Source: Bacteroides oleiciplenus YIT 12058 (lineage in GTDB: Bacteria > Bacteroidota > Bacteroidia > Bacteroidales > Bacteroidaceae). Taken from it: a stretch of 50,350 nt of DNA. Below the pieces are notes generated by a model. That model was given only the letters and a program-made list of their open reading frames with translations, had not been told where the DNA came from and did not search any database. Position 1 is the first letter of the stretch; each line of letters begins with the position of its first letter. Location of the stretch: assembly GCF_000315485.1 (NCBI RefSeq), contig NZ_JH992948.1, forward strand, positions 1 to 50,350, in the 5' to 3' direction. The translations under genes were made by a program, and so were the position numbers. Below are positions 34,043 through 43,041 of this stretch, in pieces.

Positions 34043-35967
34043 TATTTTGATGACATTGATTTTTGGAACATGAATAAAAGTTTATCTTTTTCGTTCATGC
34101 GGATATTATCAGAATAACCGCCTTTTGTTATTTGATACCCGCATGGCTTAACCATAAAAATGCCTAAGCCCTTAGTGTATGAACTTACTTCTGATGCATA
34201 GTCTTTACTTGTATTTAATGGAACTTTCCCTTTAATATGACACCACTCATTATTGCAACTGATGTCTTCAATCTCAGACATCATTTTTTGCAAATCTGTA
34301 ATAGCTTTGGAACTTGCCGCTTGGGGTATCTGCAACTCAAAATAGAGCATCGGTTCGAGAATGTCCACACCTGACTGTTGCAAGGCCAGCCTGAAGACAT
34401 AAGGGGTCAGCTGTCTGAAATCAGCAGGTGTACTTACCGGGCTATAATACTCGGCTTGAGTAAAAGTTACTTTCAGATCAGTCACTTCCCATCCATGTAA
34501 CCCGGATTGGCAAGACATACGAATCCCTTCAAAAACGGCATTTTGAAAAGAATGGTTCAGATAACCATAGGAGATGTCACTTTCGATTTGCAACCCTGTC
34601 CCTAACGGTAAGGGTTCAAGAGTCAGCCCTATTGTGGCCCAATAAGGGTTGGGCGGCACTTCGATCTGAATAATCTTATTGACCTTTTTTACAGGTCGTT
34701 CTTTGTATATAGTCTTGATCTCATCAAAATGGACCTTTACGGAAAATCGTTCTTCCAGCAATGTCTGTATGATTTCCTTTTGGGTTAAACCATATAACGA
34801 GATTTCCAATTCATCACTATATGAGTTTATGGAAAAGGACAAAGACGGGTCTTCAATCCACAATGTATTCAGAGCGGATATCACCTTGCTTCTCTCTTCG
34901 AGCCTGTCTGGCCGGACGGAGGATTTGAGAGCGGGATGCTGATGCGATAATCCTTGAATCAAACAAGGTTCAGCACCTAAATAATTTCCGATTCGAAAAT
35001 CATCCATATCCTCTACAATCGCGATATCATTGGCGCCCACTTCATCAACATTTATCTCTCTGCCCTGATTGATAGTTTTTAGATTTTTAATCTTGATGAA
35101 TTTTTCCGAATCGTTGATTCTTACAACGTCTCGAAGTCTCAGACTTCCGTCAATTATTTTTAGAAAACTTCTTTTATGTCCTTTGGGGTCATGCTCTATC
35201 TTATAAAGATAAGATGAAAGTCTGTTTGAGACCGATGCCGGAGGAAGTATAAAAGAAGTGATGGCGTCCAACAACTCATTGATACCGATATTGAACATTG
35301 CTGATCCATGTAGCACCGGATAGACTTTGGCTTTTGCCACAAGAGCGATTATCGTATTCCAATAATCAGCCGGTGAAATTTCGCTATCCGCCAAATATCG
35401 TTCTAATATATTGTCGTCATGGTTGCATACAAATTCTTTGTATTCTTCCTTTATATATGTTTGGGAGCAAACCGGATAAACCGATCCATCGACAACATTT
35501 TGCATAAACAGGACATCTTGAGACAGATTTGCTTTTATATCCAGATACAAACGCTCCAAATTCACACCGGCTCGGTCAATCTTATTGATAAATATAATTG
35601 TCGGGATTTGCAGCTTCTGTAAAGTATTGAACAGCAACTTTGTCTGCGCTTGTATGCCTTCCTTTGCGGATAAGATGAGGACTGCTCCATCAAGCATTTT
35701 GAATGTCCGCTCCACTTCCGCAATAAAATCCATGTGTCCCGGAGTGTCAATGATATTGCATTTCACACCATTCCAGATAATAGATGTCGTAGAAGCCCGA
35801 ACAGTAATTCCTCTACGTTTCTCTATATCCATAGAGTCCGTTATGGTGTCACCATTATCCACACAGCCGCACTTTTCCGTTGCTCCACTGGCAAACAGCA
35901 GATTCTCGGTTACGGAAGTTTTTCCTGCATCAATGTGAGCAAGAATTCCTAAATTTATAATATTCAT
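34042..35967 (-). CDS. tetQ: TetQ, tetracycline ribosomal protection protein
   Basis: This 641-residue EF-G-like GTPase, counted from ATG 35967 (MNIINLGILAHIDAGKTS), removes tetracycline from the ribosome. The P loop AHIDAGKT is at residues 10-17, followed by DIEKRRGITV, DTPGHMDF and FINKID. The sequence matches TetQ throughout and is full length. An in-frame GTG at 36015 would give 657 residues and has a good AGGAGG nine bases upstream, but the known leader length of about 130 bases fits ATG 35967. Regulated by translational attenuation through the leader upstream. Confidence 0.97.
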   Translation of the reverse strand: MNIINLGILAHIDAGKTSVTENLLFASGATEKCGCVDNGDTITDSMDIEKRRGITVRASTTSIIWNGVKCNIIDTPGHMDFIAEVERTFKMLDGAVLILSAKEGIQAQTKLLFNTLQKLQIPTIIFINKIDRAGVNLERLYLDIKANLSQDVLFMQNVVDGSVYPVCSQTYIKEEYKEFVCNHDDNILERYLADSEISPADYWNTIIALVAKAKVYPVLHGSAMFNIGINELLDAITSFILPPASVSNRLSSYLYKIEHDPKGHKRSFLKIIDGSLRLRDVVRINDSEKFIKIKNLKTINQGREINVDEVGANDIAIVEDMDDFRIGNYLGAEPCLIQGLSHQHPALKSSVRPDRLEERSKVISALNTLWIEDPSLSFSINSYSDELEISLYGLTQKEIIQTLLEERFSVKVHFDEIKTIYKERPVKKVNKIIQIEVPPNPYWATIGLTLEPLPLGTGLQIESDISYGYLNHSFQNAVFEGIRMSCQSGLHGWEVTDLKVTFTQAEYYSPVSTPADFRQLTPYVFRLALQQSGVDILEPMLYFELQIPQAASSKAITDLQKMMSEIEDISCNNEWCHIKGKVPLNTSKDYASEVSSYTKGLGIFMVKPCGYQITKGGYSDNIRMNEKDKLLFMFQKSMSSK

Positions 35968-35987
35968 TTGGATTAAGCAATAATATA

Positions 35988-36038
35988 CTACAATAGATGC
36001 ATTGTCGAAACGCACCTTTTAATACCTCCTCGTAGCAT
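35988..36038 (-). CDS. 16-residue leader ORF overlapping the tetQ upstream region
   Basis: ATG 36038 opens MLRGGIKRCVSTMHLL and stops at 35988, 20 bases before tetQ. It overlaps the AGGAGG sequence. CTnDOT work considered 16-codon leader ORFs but found the three-codon one to be the one required for control, so this is probably incidental. Confidence 0.45.
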   Translation of the reverse strand: MLRGGIKRCVSTMHLL

Positions 36039-36081
36039 ATGAGAACTACAGGATTCCTAACTCGTATTAATATGTATATTA

Positions 36082-36093
36082 TTACTGCCGCAT
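36082..36093 (-). CDS. Three-residue tetQ leader peptide (MRQ)
   Basis: ATG CGG CAG TAA lies two bases after the predicted transcription start. A three-codon leader peptide is essential for tetracycline control of CTnDOT tetQ-rteA-rteB: stalled ribosomes here are thought to favour an alternative hairpin and free the tetQ ribosome-binding site. Confidence 0.8.
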   Translation of the reverse strand: MRQ

Positions 36094-36101
36094 AACGATT
36101 A

Positions 36102-36132
36102 CAAAATTACACAAAAAAATATATCTAACAAA
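36102..36132 (-). promoter_or_regulatory. tetQ-rteA-rteB promoter
   Basis: On the minus strand TTTG (36132-36129), a 19-base spacer and TAATTTTG (36109-36102) exactly fit the Bacteroides -33/-7 consensus. The start would be near 36095, giving a leader of about 128 bases to tetQ, in line with the published 130-base leader. Confidence 0.85.
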
Positions 36133-36496
36133 AGTAGGAGGATTTTTTAACTTTTTACCATAGACATTTTATTAGGGAAACGTAGGTTCAACTGGTAAGT
36201 ACAAATAAGTAGAAATGTTTGAACAACACTGTTTTAGGAAGTTGAAAAATCAAGTTTCTCTCTCGGTATAGCGTTTATTTTGGCCAATATCTTCTTTAGT
36301 TTGGCATTTGAGTATTTCCCATTCGTGTTCTATTTAGCTCCTTATTATGAGTATGTAGCAAGTTGCTTATCAAATTCAGCCTCTTTGAGGGTCAAATATG
36401 GTTTTGCAAATGGTGACTGACAAGACATAAACAAGGTCAGCAGGATTTTTTACATAAATGGACATGAATGTATATAACCTAAAATAAGAATAAATT
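36133..36496. other. AT-rich non-coding stretch upstream of tetQ
   Basis: No open reading frame or recognisable RNA is visible. Composition is AT-rich like tetQ and unlike the GC-richer genes to the right, so this marks the junction between the tetQ module and the excision half of the element. In CTnDOT itself the ermF-containing insertion lies in this half; no trace of it is seen. Confidence 0.4.
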
Positions 36497-36600
36497 TTAA
36501 TAAGGGCTGCCCAAAAAGAAAAAAATGCAGTTGCCATCCTACAGATACTTGCAGAAAGGATAAAATTTACTTTTAGACCTTTTGGGATAGCCCTTATTAA
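36497..36600. repeat. MITE-like element or IS end pair
   Basis: A 104-bp unit has terminal inverted repeats: TTAATAAGGGCTGCCCAAAA at the left and, on the other strand from the right, TTAATAAGGGCTATCCCAAAA minus one base. The outer 12 bases are identical. GGGCTGYCCCAAAAG-type ends are common on Bacteroidales insertion sequences. No coding capacity remains. It lies 23 bases after the stop of the large methylase-helicase gene, so it could also act as its terminator. Confidence 0.55.
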
Positions 36601-36623
36601 TACTTCAGATAAAATTCCTAAGG

Positions 36624-39600
36624 TTATATTTTCAATCCTTTGAACCGGGTTTCCTCCTTGGCATACAGTCCCGGACGCCCGATTATGACATGGTTGGCAA
36701 CGATACTATCCGCCGGACTGCGTATCTGCGGCGGTGCATTTTCGGGATATTGCGCCTGCCTGTTCCTCACATCTTCCGCTTCCGGCTTGACCTGTTGCCC
36801 TTCTTTCTCCTTTTCGGCGACTTCGGGCGTGGGCGGCGCAAGTTCCAGCTGTATTTTTCGGTCAAGGGCGGCAAGTTCGGATTTCAGCTGCTTCAGCTCG
36901 TCCTCCTTCTTCCACACCTTGCCCGCTATCTCCTGCAACTGCGGTATCTCCCTCTCCAGCACCTCGTTCTTCGCCTTGTACTGGTCGATAATGGAGGGTA
37001 TCCTCTCCATCGCGTTCAGGAAGTTTCGGGCGGCAGCCATCGGATCAGCCATTGCCAGATGTCCGTTGTTATAGGTGTACTTGTAGTTCCCCTCTACCAC
37101 GAAGCGGTTGTCGGTAAACTCCAATCCCTCTTTGAGTATCCTCTCGCTCACCACCTTTATCGGAAAACCGTACAGTTCTCCGACCTGTGTGTAAAGCCCG
37201 CCCGTAGTGGCGTTTTTCGCTATCTCCTGCAAACGCTTTCCGATAACCTTCTCATCGGCGGAATCCACACCGTCCACCTTTATTATATTAAGGCGGTTGC
37301 CCTCCCTGTCGGTCTGCGCCACCGAAAGGAAGCGGTTCCAGTCCTCCGTCATGGCATCTATGAAAGCCGTGTTGTTACGCAACTCGCCCGTCTTCGACTC
37401 TAACTTGAACTCCGAATCACGCTTGCCCTTGTTAAACGACTTGCGTTCCCCTTCGAGCGAGGCGATGCGCTTTTCAAGTTTCGCCTTGTCCAGCAGGTCG
37501 GTGTTGCCGGATAGCAACGCCATATATTCCGAAAAGTTCATGCCCGATTTCTCGTCCACTGCCCCCTCGTCGATGGTACGCGCCCCCATAGCACCGCTTT
37601 TGAGCTGGCTGATGAAAGTCTGCTTGCAGTGCAGGAGGTTGAACTTGTAGCTGTCCAGTGACTTCTCCACCGCGTAGATGATTACGTCCACGTTGTTCCC
37701 GGCGAAATGCTTGGCAATTTCGTTTCCGGCTCTAACTCCGCGTCCGTCACGCTGTTGCAGGTCGGACGGTCGCCACGGCGTATCGAGATGATGAATTGCC
37801 ACACACCTTTTCTGTGCGTTCACACCCGTTCCGAGCATGGAGGTGGAGCCGAACAGAACACGCACCGTTCCGGCATTCATGGCGTCTATCACCGCCTTCC
37901 GAGCCTTGTCGGTCTTGCACTCCTGAATGAAGCGCACCTCGCTTGGCGGTATGCCGTAATCCTCCGTCAGCTTGCGCTTGATTTCCGAATAGACGTTCCA
38001 CCCGTCGCCCGGCTGATATGTCCCCAAGTCCGAGAAAACGAACTGCGTGCCTTTCTGCGCGTCGTATTTTTGGTAATACTCCGCGATCATCTTGGCACAG
38101 TGGCTCGCCTTGTTATCGGGGTGGTCTTCATAATGCGGGTCTATCATGCGCATGTCGAGTGCCATCTTGCGGGCGTAGTCGGTGGCGATAAGCATCTTCG
38201 CCTTTTCCTCCGTTTCCGAAAGCGGCAGCCTGCCCAGAAGTGTGGCATCGCCAGTCTTGGCGAACTGCATCAGCTTCTGTATGAAGTCCTCCTGCTCCGG
38301 CGTGGGCGGTATGTGGTGCAGTATCTCATTCTTGTTGGGACGATCTACGCCCACGTCCTCTGCCGTGCGGTAGTCCGTGATTTCATTATAGAAGGCGGCA
38401 AGTTCCGGCACCTTGATGAAGTAGCGGAAACGCTCCTTTTGAACCACGTTGTTCGTCACGTTAAATTCAAAATCCGTCGTCTTCTTGGCGAATATCGCCG
38501 CCCAAGCGTCGAAACATCGGATGTCCTGCCGTTCCAGCTCCTTCGGACGCAAATACTTGAACAGCAGATACAACTCCGTCAGCGAGTTGCTGATGGTAGT
38601 ACCCGAAAGGAAGGTCGCTCCCAAGTCTCTGCCCGTGCGCTCCTGTATGGTGCGTATGGCAAAGAGCATGTTCAGTGCCTTCTGGCTTCCCTCGCTGTTG
38701 CCCAGTCCCGCCACACGGTCATGGCGCGTGTTGAACGTCAGATTTTTGAACTGGTGGCTCTCATCTATGAAGATGTGGTCGATGCCCATCTGCTTGAAAT
38801 CCACCACGTCGTCCGTGCGTGACTTTATGGCATGTTCCACCTTCTCCAGCTTCGCTTCAAGGTTGTGTTTGCGCTTCTCCAGACCTTTCAGCATAGCCCG
38901 CGACACGTTCTTTCCCTGCTGCCGCAGCACTTCGAGGTTTTCCTCCACCGTGTCAAGCTCCGCTTGCAGGATGCGCTGCTGCAACTCCGGCGACTGCGGT
39001 ATCTTGCCGAACTGGTCGTGCGACATGATGACACAATCGTAGTCGTTGTTCTTTATATTATTGAAGAAGCGCACACGGTTGGCGGTCGAAAAGTCCTTCT
39101 CCGAAGCGTACAGAATACGTGCGTTGGGATATGCCGCCTGATAGGTGGCGGCAATCTCCGCAACGTTGGCTTTCAGCCCGATAATCATCGGCTTATGTGC
39201 CAATTTCAGACGCTTCATCTCATGCGCGGCGATGCACATTATCAGCGTCTTGCCGGTTCCCACCTCGTGGTCGCAAATTCCGCCGCCGTTCTGTTTCAGC
39301 ATCCAGACGCAATCCATCTGCGAGGGATAGACGCTCTTGATACCCCGGCTTGCCAAGCCTTTCAGATTGAGGTCGGGGAAGGTCTGGTGCGAGCCGTCAT
39401 ACTTCGGGCGCACGAAACAGTTGAACTTGCGGTTATACATTGTCGTCAGCCGTTCCTTGAACTGCGGCGACTGTTCTTCGAGCCATTCGGAGAAACCGTT
39501 GCGGATTTCATCAATCTTGGCGTTGGCGAGCTGTATGCCCTCGCTGTCGCGCACCTTGATGTCGTTGCCATGCTCGTCCTTGCCGATGGACTTCATCATG

Positions 39601-42437
39601 TCGGGGCAGGTGTTGTGCAGGGCGTGTTTCAAGAGGTGCATACCGTCATAGTTCCGGTAATACCCCTTTACCAGAAACTCGTCCGTGATTTTCATGGTGC
39701 GGTAGCCGCACGCAACCGAAAACTCGTCCATGCTTGCGGAATAGGCGATTTTCACCTCCGTGTCGAACAGCCGGCTCATGTAGGCGGCATAGACACCCGT
39801 CGGAATCCAGCGTTCCCCGAAATTGAAGTCCAGATCCTCGAAGGCGATACGCGGCGGTTCGGCATCTTTCAGAGCCTCCAACGCCTGTTTCACTTCCGGC
39901 ATACGCTCACTTTCGGGGTTTTCGCCCATCCAAGCCTCTATGCGTTCCGCCTTCTCTATCACGTTCCCGGCTATGAAGCGGTCTTTGATTTCGTAACCGG
40001 TCACGAGCGGATTGTAATAGATGCGTCCTTGCAGGGCTGTGAGCAACTCCTCCGCCGTGCTGTCGGTTATCTCCCGCATATAGTCGAGATTGACCGTGCC
40101 ATATTTGTTGAGCGACGCGGACAGGGCTTCTTCGGGAGAGCCTACGTTGGCATGGCTCTCCACGGAGAAGGAAACGGGATGCTCGAAGATGTCCGCCTTG
40201 ACGAACTTTCCGTTCTCCACCCGTTCCAGCGAAAGGATGTCACGCCCGCCCGCGTCCATCATCACTAACTTCACGTTCTGCTTGGCGTTGAGGTTGCCGT
40301 AGCGCATGACAAACTCATCGTAACAGGTATTCAGATGCTCTCGCCACGGAACATTTGCCTCGCGCCGGAGCGATTCATAACGGTACAGACGCTCGTAGGC
40401 GTCACGCAGCGACACATACAACAACGCCTTTTCCTTCTGGTATCCTTTCAGGTCGAGCGGCTGGAATGTAGCCCCGTATGGCGTGATGTCCTTCAGATAG
40501 CCGATGTTATGACGCCCCCGGTCAGCCACCAGCGAGCCTTCGCGCAGGTGCATCTCCGGCGTGCGATGGTAGGCACGCGGCGTAAGGTCCGCGACTTCCT
40601 CCTTCGGCTTTTCCGGTTCGATGTCGGGAAAAAGGGAAGTAGCCACCGTTTCCGGTGGAGCATCGGTAACAGCAGGTGCGGCGACTGCTTCCGGCTGTGT
40701 TTCCTCCTGCCGGGGTTGTTCACGTGGTACTTCCGGCGTGATCGTCGCAACCGTTCTGTTTTCATGTTTTTCATTATGCTGCCTTGCCAGCTCCCGAAGT
40801 TCCTTCCTGCGCTCCGGCGTGAGTTCCATCATCATCTCGTAGAAGCCGTTGATGGGAGGATTGGTTTCCCAGTCCAGCTTTGCATAGATGTCGTCCGGGT
40901 CGGCAGGCTTGGCGGTGTTCTCCGCTTTCACCTCCTTATTCTCCATAGCGGGTTTTGCAGTTGGAGCTGTCGGTGTAACCGTGACTTTCGGTTTGGGCGG
41001 AGTGGACTTTGCCGTAACTGCCTTTTTCACCGTCTTTTTCTTTTTGGAGGTTTTCGGTTGGCTGACCTCTTCCGTCATCCCCCAGAGGTTGAGCAAGGAG
41101 AGCTGCACCCCGTCAGAATATTTCGGACGTGGCTCTATCTCCGGTTTTTCCTCAACGGGTTGCGGTTTTTCCGTCGGAGTTTCCACCGTCTGCGCCGAAG
41201 ATACCGTTTCCAATTTTATAGCAGGACGCTCCGCCTCCTTTTGAACGGTAACCTTTTCTTCCGTTCCCGACTGCCAGATTGTTCCCGAATACAGACGCAT
41301 GGCGAGCCTGTAATGGAAATCCTCGTTGAGCATCCGGCGCAAGTCCCCGGCGATACCTGCGGTCTTGCCCTCGTGCAGATAAACCATAGCGGGCTTCCCG
41401 TAGGGGTCAGTGTCAAGTTTCGACGTCGTATGCACGATGCGTTCCGGGTGGTGGATGAAATAGGCGTTGTCGGTCAGGTCGGTTTTCGTGTCCGTCTGTA
41501 TCACGGTCATCAGCCGCTCGTCCTGCGACATTTCCTTCTTGCTGAGGTTCTTTTGCAGGACAATCAGGTCGCTGCCCACCTCCGTCCCCGCGTTGTCCGT
41601 GAACAGGTTGTTGGGCAGGCGTATCGCGGATACCAGATTGGCCTGACTGAACAGCTCGTTACGCACGGAGGTCTTGGTGCTATTCAATACCCCTTGCGAG
41701 GTGATGAACGCCACGATACCGCCGTCACGCACGGCATCCAGTCCTTTGAGAAAGAAATAGTTGTGGATGGTTTTCTGGGCGGAGCGTCTGCCGAAAGAGT
41801 CGCTCCGCTGAAACTCCGCGTCGAACACGGCAATGTCACCGAACGGAATGTTGGACACCGCCAAGTCGAAATAATTGTTGAACGGTCTTTCGATTTTCTC
41901 AAAACCGCAGGTGCGCATTTTCTGGTCGGGATAGAGATGCCTCAAGATTGTACCCGTGAGCAGATCCTTCTCGAAAGCCATCACATCCGCATTGGGGCTG
42001 TGCCGTAGCATGGAATCCACGAACACGCCGACACCTGCCGACGGTTCGAGCATACGGGCGGGGCGGACGCTGTAATCTGCCAGCACGTCCGCGATGGTGT
42101 CGGTTATCTCTTTGGGGGTGTAGAAAGCGGTCAGCACGGACGCTTTCAGCGAATCCACAAACCGCTTGTACTCTGTTTCGTCCTTGCTGTTCTCACGGAT
42201 AAGCCTGTGCAGCTCCACCGTCGGGGCGAACAGTTCGAGGTCGGATTTCGCCCACCGGACGGCATCCGTCAGTTCCTTTGCAGGGTTGAGGATACATTTC
42301 AGACCGCCGAAACCGCAGTACCTTTGAAGTATGGCACGCTCTTCGGTTGTCGCTGTCCTGTTTTCCCTGTCAAGGATGAATGCCGTCCGTATCGCCTCGA
42401 TGTTGTCCCGCAGTTTCTGTTTGCGGTTAAACGCCAT
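36624..42437 (-). CDS. Giant N6-DNA methylase/SNF2-type helicase protein
   Basis: This 1937-residue protein is typical of large conjugative elements. The N-terminal methyltransferase-like domain has EPSAGVGVFVDS (about residue 132) and SNIPFGD (about 196) in the NPPF position. A Lys/Pro-rich linker follows (about 440-600). The C-terminal SNF2-type helicase has VGTGKTLIM (about 1059), FIDESHQFKN (about 1222) and QRDGRGVRAGNE (about 1560), then a coiled coil. It may protect the incoming DNA from restriction or remodel it, but this is untested. It overlaps the DUF1896 gene by 11 bases. Confidence 0.9.
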   Translation of the reverse strand: MAFNRKQKLRDNIEAIRTAFILDRENRTATTEERAILQRYCGFGGLKCILNPAKELTDAVRWAKSDLELFAPTVELHRLIRENSKDETEYKRFVDSLKASVLTAFYTPKEITDTIADVLADYSVRPARMLEPSAGVGVFVDSMLRHSPNADVMAFEKDLLTGTILRHLYPDQKMRTCGFEKIERPFNNYFDLAVSNIPFGDIAVFDAEFQRSDSFGRRSAQKTIHNYFFLKGLDAVRDGGIVAFITSQGVLNSTKTSVRNELFSQANLVSAIRLPNNLFTDNAGTEVGSDLIVLQKNLSKKEMSQDERLMTVIQTDTKTDLTDNAYFIHHPERIVHTTSKLDTDPYGKPAMVYLHEGKTAGIAGDLRRMLNEDFHYRLAMRLYSGTIWQSGTEEKVTVQKEAERPAIKLETVSSAQTVETPTEKPQPVEEKPEIEPRPKYSDGVQLSLLNLWGMTEEVSQPKTSKKKKTVKKAVTAKSTPPKPKVTVTPTAPTAKPAMENKEVKAENTAKPADPDDIYAKLDWETNPPINGFYEMMMELTPERRKELRELARQHNEKHENRTVATITPEVPREQPRQEETQPEAVAAPAVTDAPPETVATSLFPDIEPEKPKEEVADLTPRAYHRTPEMHLREGSLVADRGRHNIGYLKDITPYGATFQPLDLKGYQKEKALLYVSLRDAYERLYRYESLRREANVPWREHLNTCYDEFVMRYGNLNAKQNVKLVMMDAGGRDILSLERVENGKFVKADIFEHPVSFSVESHANVGSPEEALSASLNKYGTVNLDYMREITDSTAEELLTALQGRIYYNPLVTGYEIKDRFIAGNVIEKAERIEAWMGENPESERMPEVKQALEALKDAEPPRIAFEDLDFNFGERWIPTGVYAAYMSRLFDTEVKIAYSASMDEFSVACGYRTMKITDEFLVKGYYRNYDGMHLLKHALHNTCPDMMKSIGKDEHGNDIKVRDSEGIQLANAKIDEIRNGFSEWLEEQSPQFKERLTTMYNRKFNCFVRPKYDGSHQTFPDLNLKGLASRGIKSVYPSQMDCVWMLKQNGGGICDHEVGTGKTLIMCIAAHEMKRLKLAHKPMIIGLKANVAEIAATYQAAYPNARILYASEKDFSTANRVRFFNNIKNNDYDCVIMSHDQFGKIPQSPELQQRILQAELDTVEENLEVLRQQGKNVSRAMLKGLEKRKHNLEAKLEKVEHAIKSRTDDVVDFKQMGIDHIFIDESHQFKNLTFNTRHDRVAGLGNSEGSQKALNMLFAIRTIQERTGRDLGATFLSGTTISNSLTELYLLFKYLRPKELERQDIRCFDAWAAIFAKKTTDFEFNVTNNVVQKERFRYFIKVPELAAFYNEITDYRTAEDVGVDRPNKNEILHHIPPTPEQEDFIQKLMQFAKTGDATLLGRLPLSETEEKAKMLIATDYARKMALDMRMIDPHYEDHPDNKASHCAKMIAEYYQKYDAQKGTQFVFSDLGTYQPGDGWNVYSEIKRKLTEDYGIPPSEVRFIQECKTDKARKAVIDAMNAGTVRVLFGSTSMLGTGVNAQKRCVAIHHLDTPWRPSDLQQRDGRGVRAGNEIAKHFAGNNVDVIIYAVEKSLDSYKFNLLHCKQTFISQLKSGAMGARTIDEGAVDEKSGMNFSEYMALLSGNTDLLDKAKLEKRIASLEGERKSFNKGKRDSEFKLESKTGELRNNTAFIDAMTEDWNRFLSVAQTDREGNRLNIIKVDGVDSADEKVIGKRLQEIAKNATTGGLYTQVGELYGFPIKVVSERILKEGLEFTDNRFVVEGNYKYTYNNGHLAMADPMAAARNFLNAMERIPSIIDQYKAKNEVLEREIPQLQEIAGKVWKKEDELKQLKSELAALDRKIQLELAPPTPEVAEKEKEGQQVKPEAEDVRNRQAQYPENAPPQIRSPADSIVANHVIIGRPGLYAKEETRFKGLKI

Positions 42438-42879
42438 ATTCGTCTAAGTAAAGGACGGTTGCTCCCGTCAGCTCCGTGTAGAGCAGGTCGTAATCGGAAG
42501 ACAGGGCGAAATTGTCATCCGAGAGGTCATAGACGGAGAACACGTTGCCGACAAGCGGCAGCAGTTTCAGGACAAAGGCTTCACGCTTCTCTTCCGGCAC
42601 TTCATCGGCAAACTCGTTTTCCACGACTTCGCGGAGGATGGCGTAACGGGAATAATGCAGCCCGCGCAGCAGCGTGTCCATCGCCAGTTCCTGCGCACCA
42701 TCGGCGGGATAGCCTTCAAGCCGTGCCCTCTCATACGTTTCGGCGGCACGGTCGGCCCGTTCCCGTATGAAAGCGGTGTCGTCAGCCTGTTCAAACTTGT
42801 TCGTGCGGAGATAGTCCAGCAGGTACAGACCGTAATAGGAAAAGTCGGTCTGACCCTCGTTTTTCTTCTTGTTGTTCAT
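42427..42879 (-). CDS. DUF1896-family protein
   Basis: This 150-residue protein, from ATG 42879 (MNNKKKNEGQTDFSYYGLYLLDYL), belongs to a small family found next to the methylase-helicase gene in Bacteroidales elements. It is acidic and helical with no membrane span; function is unknown. The start codon abuts a leader motif copy, which supports this start over the longer frame that begins upstream in the RteR locus. Its end overlaps the next gene by 11 bases. Confidence 0.82.
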   Translation of the reverse strand: MNNKKKNEGQTDFSYYGLYLLDYLRTNKFEQADDTAFIRERADRAAETYERARLEGYPADGAQELAMDTLLRGLHYSRYAILREVVENEFADEVPEEKREAFVLKLLPLVGNVFSVYDLSDDNFALSSDYDLLYTELTGATVLYLDEYGV

Positions 42880-42896
42880 TACTTTGGATTTAGCGG
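42880..42896 (-). promoter_or_regulatory. Recurrent leader motif before the DUF1896 gene
   Basis: The mRNA strand reads CCGCTAAATCCAAAGTA directly before the ATG. It lies 43 bases downstream of the RteR terminator and is complementary to the RteR-locus sequence 70 bases away. Confidence 0.6.
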
Positions 42897-42933
42897 ATTG
42901 ATAATTAACGGGATAATCGGTTGGAAAAAGGAA

Positions 42934-43024
42934 GAAAAAGGCACTCGGTATCCCTCCGAGTGCCACCACTAAATCCAAAGTATGAGTGTAATCCGGTATC
43001 GAAGAACAATTCATTACTCTGAAC
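42934..43024 (-). ncRNA. rteR: RteR-like small regulatory RNA
   Basis: CTnDOT is known to encode RteR, a small RNA of about 90 nucleotides just downstream of exc that lowers tra expression. Here a -7 box TAACTTTG (43038-43031, minus strand) predicts a start near 43024 and the terminator ends near 42934, giving about 91 nucleotides. The segment before the terminator reads TACTTTGGATTTAGTGG (42982-42966), the reverse complement of the leader motif found at traN, traI, mobA and other genes. A weak -33 box is the main reservation. Confidence 0.72.
42940..42964 (-). terminator. Terminator of the RteR/excision transcript
   Basis: GGCACTCGG (42940-42948) pairs perfectly with CCGAGTGCC (42956-42964) around a 7-base loop, followed on the minus strand by TTTTTCTTCC. 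It forms the 3' end of the RteR RNA and closes the excision operon. Confidence 0.85.
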
Positions 43025-43041
43025 AAGTGGCAAAGTTAATA

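Noticed and set aside
37707..42008. Several long plus-strand ORFs opposite the methylase-helicase gene
   Set aside because: They mirror the codon pattern of the real gene, are His/Arg-rich and match no family.
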